The translations under genes and the position numbers were made by a program. Positions 57,891 to 64,000 of a stretch of 64,000 nucleotides of DNA are shown here, piece after piece (the stretch's first letter is position 1; every line of letters starts with the position of its first letter). Source of the stretch: Owenia fusiformis (lineage: Eukaryota > Annelida > Polychaeta > Sabellida > Oweniidae); assembly GCA_903813345.2 (NCBI GenBank), contig CAIIXF020000003.1, positions 9,564,218-9,628,217 on the forward strand, written 5' to 3'. The notes below the pieces were generated by a model. It worked only from the letters and a program-made list of their open reading frames with translations, was not told where the DNA came from and searched no databases.

Positions 57891-58156
57891 TACACATTAA
57901 TATTTCAGATGCAAAATGTTTGATTATTTTGGATTGCTCGTGGTTTGGCTAACAAAAGTGTGACCTCTTATATCTTGAAAAGGATTAACACTAGATTATA
58001 ACTTACAAATATCCTCAAGATTTTTCCTGTGACTGCATTAAACCAATTGAATCTCGCCAGTACAACTGACATGAAAAACCGTGAAAATTACATGAAATTA
58101 ACATGAATACCAAATATCTTTAACACATGTTAGATTTTTGGAAGGCCATTTTTTAA

Positions 58157-58370
58157 TCATACAATAAAATATTTTTTATAAAAATAATAACCCCCGCATA
58201 AAACAGCGAGTCCGAGTCCTGCTAAAATTGGCTTAATATAAGGTTTAATCCATAGTCTTCGGCGACGAGCTATCTCGCTCGCTCGCTGTTTTTCCCTCAT
58301 TTTATCGATTTGTTCTTGCGTTTTCTTTTTCCTATCTTCACGACTTTTCCTCTGTCTAATTGTAGTTTCG
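58157..58370 (-). CDS. phosphatase last exon, basic stretch and membrane anchor
   Basis: [40 protein letters not shown], then [30 protein letters not shown] and TGA. A tail-anchor membrane segment close to the C terminus. Confidence 0.93.
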
Positions 58371-61300
58371 CTGAAATTGAAAAAGAAAGATATACATTAT
58401 AAAATTTCAGTTAATTTTTTACTGCGAAGAATTGTTACATTTCATTGTTACAGGAAATAAATTTTATTTGGTTTGACCAAACCCCATAAAATCCAAAATA
58501 CTAGGGTTTTCATTTTTCACTAAAGGATATTCTAAATAAAATTGTCGACAATTTTTCAGTAAAATATTTACAATTACTTCAGTGTGGGCCTACATGTACT
58601 TCTTTTTTAAACAAAGTGTTTCCTAATCATTTTAGTGGAACTTAATCAAATCATTAAAAAATAGTATTCAAGGTCAAGAACTTCAGCAGACAGAAAGCAG
58701 TTTCAACAAGCCATATAGGTAAAAAATATCGTACTTAAAAGCAAAAAATGGCCAAGTTAAAATTTACCCAGCATGCCTAAAAACCACTGTTCTAGGTTTC
58801 AAATTTCAAATCATTCGGATAGTTTGTCTGGAAATGTGCAGACAATAAATAAGAATTCCCGCCAACCTGATGACAGCAAAATCCACTTTGATTATGATAA
58901 AACAAATTAACCATAAAACAAACAAATTAATAACAAACAGATGAATAACAAACAAACATGATTGTTAACACAAACAATATTTTTGAAGGGTCTTCTTTTT
59001 TTGTAATCTAACTATCATTTTCAATTTTTTGTATCATCTTTTAGGATATGATATGATAGTTAGTGTTTACAGAATTCCTCAAAATTACTGAACAAGGGGT
59101 GTCTCAGACCTTCAACATTTACCAAGTTTCACTTCCCATGCTAACTTGAAATTCTAATTACTCGTAGGCCATCCCAAGTCAGCTGTATTTATGTAAAATG
59201 AAGTAAATAACTGTTTGTTTTTACCAACCTCTTTTCGATTGTTTATCCGCACTACATCAAATTAAAATAAAACAATATTATTTTTTCAAAATTCTGAAAC
59301 TCATTTCTTTTGCACTCAAATCAAAACCATAAGTAAAACTGAATCAAAATGTTTTTTTCCAAATTCCTCTTTAGATTCATTGTACCTTTGCCCTGTTGTT
59401 GTACCAAAGTTGTACTATTGTTGTCAAGGTGAAATGCAAATCATTTATTTTAATGAGAATTGATTTTAAAACTAAATTATTCATTTTTCAAAAATATCAT
59501 ATAGGCACATCTAAATAATTCACGACTGGGCAATGGGCATACATAGATAACTTCACCTGGCACCCCAGAGATACCACAAATGAAGAGATGAGATGGCAGA
59601 GACCCCTGGTGAGACCCACATGTAAACTTTGGACCTATTTAAGTGCAATATAAATTTGATACAAATCTGTCCAACAGATACTCTATAAAGATATCATATA
59701 AGCAATATACCAACCTATTTTCAGGTTCTTGGACTGTATCAACATTTTCCGTAATATTTCTCTGTTTGTCTATATTACCTCTACGCGGAGGAAGTGGGGG
59801 AGGGATATCGGGTTCCTCAAGTTCGGGGACTTGTATTGACTGAAAAAGTGTAAAAATATAAAGACAAATTAAGATAAGATAATAAATGAAAAAGTCATGG
59901 AGTGCAAAATGCAAAAGCACATTTATATAGGAGGCATTAATTTAACATGTAAAATTTCTCCAGCTGCCATTTTTTAAAGATGCAGACTTCCGACACAAAA
60001 AGTTGGAGACTATAACAATATTTCACCACTTTAAATTCTTAATCACAAAATCACATTTTAAATAGGAAATATCAAGTTTGTCATGAAACAAACAAATATA
60101 CACTTAATTGTAAGGGTCTGAATTTGGCAGTTGGTACAAATAAAAGATAAATGAACATGAATTACACCTCCTAATGTAAAATCCAAAATTGTCCCCTCTT
60201 ACAGAAGGGATAGGTAGAGATGAGCTGAAAGTTTCCAGGCCCGTAGACAGAATTTTCCAAAAAATTCTAGGGGGGTTCACTTTGGCAAATTTGGCCAAAA
60301 ATCACTCAAAAATAGTCAGAATGGTGAAAAACTGCATGATTTTGAAAGAAATATTGGCCAGGGGGGGGGGAACCCCCTGGCTACGGGCCTGGTTTCGAGG
60401 AGAATTCTACAATACTGTATCAAACATGCATGGTTCTCTCATCGTTCCATGTTATCCTGCTGCACCTGCCTCAATGATAAATAACTGGACAACAACGCCT
60501 CTTCAATTATTGGACATTGAATCTGTGATTGATTAGATATCTCGATCTTTTTTCAGAAAATAATTTTTTGAAAGATCGCTGCAAACATTTGACACTCTAT
60601 CCCTTTTTATTTCTTCAAGAAAACTAATTTTACATGGCAGTTGTCATGGTATAAGTTACCATAGTTACCTGTTTTTCTATTTCTCCATCAATTCCATCAA
60701 CGGCACCATTGCTGAGTAGACTCCTGGCACCCTCTAGGATCGCCAGGTATGAGAATCTAAGCTGATCATGGGTCTGTATCAACCCAATTCTATACGTCCT
60801 CATCTCCATTAAAGTAGCACGGACATCTAAACTATCTAAATTACCAGCTTGTTTAACCTAAAATCATAACATTTAACATAAACATTATAATGACATTTAA
60901 CCTAAATTCATAACATTTAACATAAACATTATAATGACATTTAAACATATGATATTTAACCTGTTGCCTGCTGCTAATGAAATCCCTGAATAGGCATATT
61001 AAACATGCAAAACTACCTCCAATTTGTTACAGATGCTGAATGCGAAACACCGTCCACGAAACAAAATATAAATTATAGCTATTTAAGAAAGTGATATTGT
61101 CATTAAACCAAATGGGTTCTTCATAGTAAAATCTGACCAAACCAAACATCACTGAAATTGACCTAAAAATCTCTGATGGGAATGTGTTCACTTTTTGTAT
61201 TTCTAGAACATGGAAGTCTAGAACAGATCAAACCATGTGAGATAAAAATCATCCTCCGATCACAGGGCTTCAAAATCCAGAATATCTTCTTTCTTTTTAC

Positions 61301-62830
61301 ACCCTGCCATAAGCAGTTAGCATTTCCCCGATGAATAACTCGCAACTGTATAGGTCATCGTTGCATAATTAGATCACGTGACTCAGTTTAATTTGACGCT
61401 TCCAAATTGGTTATAGCAGGGGGAAGGAGGAGGTATGGATTCTGGACACATGATTAGGAGGATGGATAAAAATAGGACAGAAAAAGTGTTCACATTGAGA
61501 GGCGGTAGTTCAGAGAGGTGTCAGGATATACAAATTGTATATATATATATGTTTGTATATATTGTATATATATATGTTTAAGAAAATTGTATATAGTTGA
61601 GTATTTTATCATAAATAAATGTTTTGAATTATGTAAAATTTATGTTGGATTTCAACAAAAATGTAACATTTACTTACTAATAATAAACATGTATCAACTA
61701 AACAAAATGTGCCAGATCGTCCAATCCCAGCGCTGCAATGTATGACGGCTGGACCAACATTGGCGTCAAGAGCTCCCGATTCTCGGACTGCATCAAGGAA
61801 GTCTAGAAAGTCTTCAGGGGAGGGAGGCACTCCGAAATCTGGCCACGTAGTAAAGTGAAAATGTAAAATTTCTTTTGTTACACCCGTCTGAAAAAAAAGA
61901 ATTCACTGAGTCTGTGTCAGTGCTTTGGCACCTTGAAATAGAGGTATATTTGGCAAGTGTTCAACTTACAGAGGGTCATATCAGATTGAAATAAAGAGTG
62001 AGGGAGCTTTGAAGTTTTTCACTTGGGAATTATTCCACTTAAAGGTGTTCCACTTTGAAGGTGTTCCACTTTGAAGGTGTTCCACTTTACAGATTTACCA
62101 CAGTTTGTTGAGAACTGTTGCCTTGGATACCCAAGAATGAAAAATTAGTAATATCCTAAATGTCTTGTACTTCAAAAGTTCTTGAAGTACGAGTATTATG
62201 AGCCTATATGTTCTTAATTACCTTCATATCTTGCAGTTCAAAAGTTCTTAAAGTATAGCACATAGTTTCTTGAGCAGACATAAACGAAACTTTCAAACGA
62301 ACATCTTCAAACACTAAATCATCGTCCCCGTCATTGATTGATCCTAGTGGGAAATACTGGGCACATTTTATCTGGAAAACAAAAGATGAGTACATGTATA
62401 GTAGTTCATAGTTTATGTCTAATTTGCATAATGCATTACATATAATGCTCCATTGAAAGTCGAACAAGAATAGTTGGGAATTTGGACAAGATAAAAGGCC
62501 TGTGAAATTCTCTACAATGAAAGAAACCTAGTGAGTCAATTTCCCCGGGCCATGGGAGCAAAAATAACTGATCAAATATAGCCATATATGGAATTGGGTG
62601 ACACAAAACTACAAGAGAGGGATATCCCAGAATTCATATATGAACCATGGATCATCTTTATAAAGTGATATGTTTGCACATGAATTCTGGGATATTTCAC
62701 CCTCTTGTGACATGAGGATGTGTCAGCTTACCATTCCTTTCTCTATAACTTTGTTCAACATCAGAACTGCCCTTGTATTCTGTTCCCACACCATCTGCCA
62801 GAAATGGCCGGATGTATTCGGAAGGGGACC
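58157..62830 (-). CDS. PTPN1/PTPN2-type protein tyrosine phosphatase, C-terminal six exons
   Basis: Non-receptor tyrosine phosphatase of the PTP1B/TC-PTP class; it removes phosphate from phosphotyrosine, typically on receptor and JAK-STAT pathway proteins. Exons in order: 62732-62830, 62222-62371, 61678-61887, 60669-60857, 59715-59839, 58157-58370. All are GT-AG with matching phase and encode 328 residues. Visible: [31 protein letters not shown] (WPD loop with the general acid Asp), [12 protein letters not shown] (nucleophile Cys at 61735-61737) and [17 protein letters not shown] (Q loop). Then come the proline-rich PPPLPPRRG, a very basic charged stretch and a hydrophobic end [17 protein letters not shown] with Lys/Phe after it, matching the ER-membrane anchor of PTP1B. 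The upstream exons (substrate pTyr loop) lie beyond the right edge. Confidence 0.94.
59715..59839 (-). CDS. phosphatase exon, proline-rich linker
   Basis: [20 protein letters not shown] then [29 protein letters not shown] corresponds to the SH3-binding proline motif after the PTP1B catalytic domain. Confidence 0.88.
60236..60391. mobile_element. CAGGCCCGTAGCC-type MITE, copy 4
   Basis: 156 bp from CAGGCCCGTAGACAG to CCTGGCTACGGGCCTG with 5-bp duplication GTTTC (60231-60235, 60392-60396). Lies in a phosphatase intron. Confidence 0.92.
60669..60857 (-). CDS. phosphatase exon with Q loop
   Basis: 63 codons: [57 protein letters not shown]-x-(D/E)QLRFSY is the conserved Q loop; mammals have QTADQLRFSY, here His replaces Ala. 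Confidence 0.95.
61528..61578. repeat. TA-rich microsatellite
   Basis: Two (TA)n tracts around TTGTATATATATATATGTTT in a phosphatase intron. Confidence 0.85.
61678..61887 (-). CDS. phosphatase exon with WPD loop and active site
   Basis: 70 codons: [40 protein letters not shown], then [26 protein letters not shown]. Holds both the general acid Asp and the catalytic Cys-x5-Arg loop, so the enzyme looks active. Confidence 0.97.
62222..62371 (-). CDS. phosphatase exon, KCAQYFP segment
   Basis: 50 codons: [20 protein letters not shown] then [20 protein letters not shown] and [10 protein letters not shown]. Confidence 0.94.
62732..62830 (-). CDS. phosphatase exon, GPLPN segment
   Basis: 33 codons, phase 0-0: [20 protein letters not shown] then [13 protein letters not shown]. 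The conserved core start of a PTP domain after (Y-I-x-T-Q). Confidence 0.95.
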
Positions 62831-64000
62831 CTGAAAAACAGTAAATAATCAGTTATATCTACTATAAGTACATTTATCTCATACTTGGTACGGGTTCTCG
62901 CTCTAGGGTTTTAGACTGTGGCGCAGCACCACACTCTATTTAGCTCCCACCACAACCTATTGGCAAATCTTGATTGTTCCCACAGTCTAAACTTGACTAA
63001 ATACAAAATAATAGCATGCAAAAAGGATAAAATATAACACAAATATGATTTATCACAACTGAACGGTTATGCTGAGGATGTTTCACCCATACCTTAAATA
63101 TTTCCCAGTGAGTGCCCGGAGGGTCATGTTTGAGGTTCAGTGTAGAAAGTATGTTTATATCTGAGTGGGTATATATTATAGTATTAATGGGATAATCTCA
63201 GTATCCTGAACCTCATATTGGATAATCTGTATGTCCATTTTGCTGGTCCTTTAACTCAACTATTAAACATGTACTGTCAACTTGAAATAATGTGATGCAG
63301 GGGTTTCACTAGAATTTTTCACAACAGACTAAATTAATGAAAACAACATGCAAAATTAATGGAAATCATAAATTTAACATGGAAAAGATGAAAAGTCCCT
63401 AAAAACAACAGGTGATTTTGTGAAAACAGTGAAAATCGCCTGCTGCCCACTGCTAATAAAACCCCAGGTGATGTATAACTATAATATGTACATGATCTTT
63501 GAACATAACCTCCATTGCTCCGTGAACACAGCCAATATAATTCGGCGCCATTTTGGCGCTGTTCCAGCACCGTTTCGCTACCATTCCGGCACCGAAACCT
63601 TTTGACAACAATATTTGCTACCGGACTAGTCAGTCCATTTGGTGACGAAACGGCACCGAAATTTGGTACCAAAAAGGCGTCGAAAATCAGGATGCATTTT
63701 GGGGGTAAAGGTGTCACACAGGTCAGTCACTAGAAATATGGATAATTCATAGGTTAATACATAGGTTATTCAATAAGATGGAAGAAATATTGATTTTACT
63801 CTTAGGAAAATATCAATTTTTTTTCAGACTTTTTATTACTACTTGAAAACAGACAGACAAATAGACTCATGTTATAAATTTGCACTTATTTTTCAATAAA
63901 AAAGTACCGAAATTCAATATTATGACAATGATTCTGGTACTACAGTATATTGCTATTTATTTTCTCGGAAAATCTATTATGACAAATCAATATGTCTGTC
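62831..64000. other. phosphatase intron to window edge
   Basis: No further phosphatase exon was found; the segment ending in T-Q before GPLPN must lie beyond 64000. It contains the second copy of the dispersed element (63525-63715). Confidence 0.6.
63525..63715. mobile_element. short dispersed element, copy 2
   Basis: Longer relative of 8977-9120: CACAGCCAATATAATTCGG, then GCCATTTTGGCGCTGTTCC, CCGGCACCGAAACC and CGTCGAAAATCAGG blocks. It has about 60 bp extra in the middle. Confidence 0.75.

Noticed and set aside
63092-63170. Possible upstream phosphatase exon (minus strand, STLNLKHDPPGTHWEIFK then GTATGG)
   Set aside because: The peptide does not match the expected PTP1B segment before GPLPN, and no acceptor with a fitting phase was seen.

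Overview
This is a window of AT-rich, intron-rich animal nuclear DNA. It is dense in short inverted-repeat transposons and minisatellites, and the genes and repeat style suggest a marine invertebrate, possibly a non-vertebrate deuterostome. The species cannot be fixed from the sequence alone. Four protein genes are supported.

(1) A kinesin-3 gene of the KIF28 / KLP-6 type runs on the minus strand from an ATG at 39881 to beyond the left edge. Twenty-three exons were assembled by hand with consistent GT-AG borders and reading phase. They give about 1011 codons: motor domain, FHA domain, KIF28-type tail, and two C-terminal repeat exons.

(2, 3) Inside intron 9 of the kinesin gene, on the opposite strand, sit two tandemly duplicated two-exon genes (11431-13654 and 17216-19206). 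Each encodes a signal-anchored leucine-rich-repeat ectodomain, a Ser/Asp/Gln/Thr repeat stalk, one membrane span and a short tail. Each copy as given carries one disabling lesion: an 11-nt deletion/frameshift in the first, an in-frame TAA in the second.

(4) The right end (58157-62830, minus strand) holds the last six exons of a PTPN1/PTPN2-type (PTP1B/TC-PTP) non-receptor tyrosine phosphatase, including the active site and a C-terminal membrane anchor. Its N-terminal exons lie beyond the right edge.

Layout: 1-9291 kinesin tail and later motor exons; 9292-20515 intron 9 with partial exon-10 copies, the two LRR genes and a 42-nt minisatellite; 20516-26269 nucleotide-binding motor exons; 26270-39881 long introns with two micro-exons, a 25-nt minisatellite and many MITEs, ending at the kinesin start; 40040-53036 a nearly identical 6.5-kb direct tandem duplication without a recognisable protein gene; 53040-58156 minisatellites and a nested transposon pair; 58157-64000 the phosphatase.

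The kinesin and phosphatase have no evident functional link. The most unusual features are two places where sequence carrying a splice acceptor of the kinesin gene has been tandemly multiplied, the paired single-lesion LRR genes, the recent 6.5-kb duplication starting about 160 bp upstream of the kinesin ATG, and a 371-bp insertion with a 9-bp target duplication and a promoter-like layout. No searches were run; family names rest on recognition of motifs.
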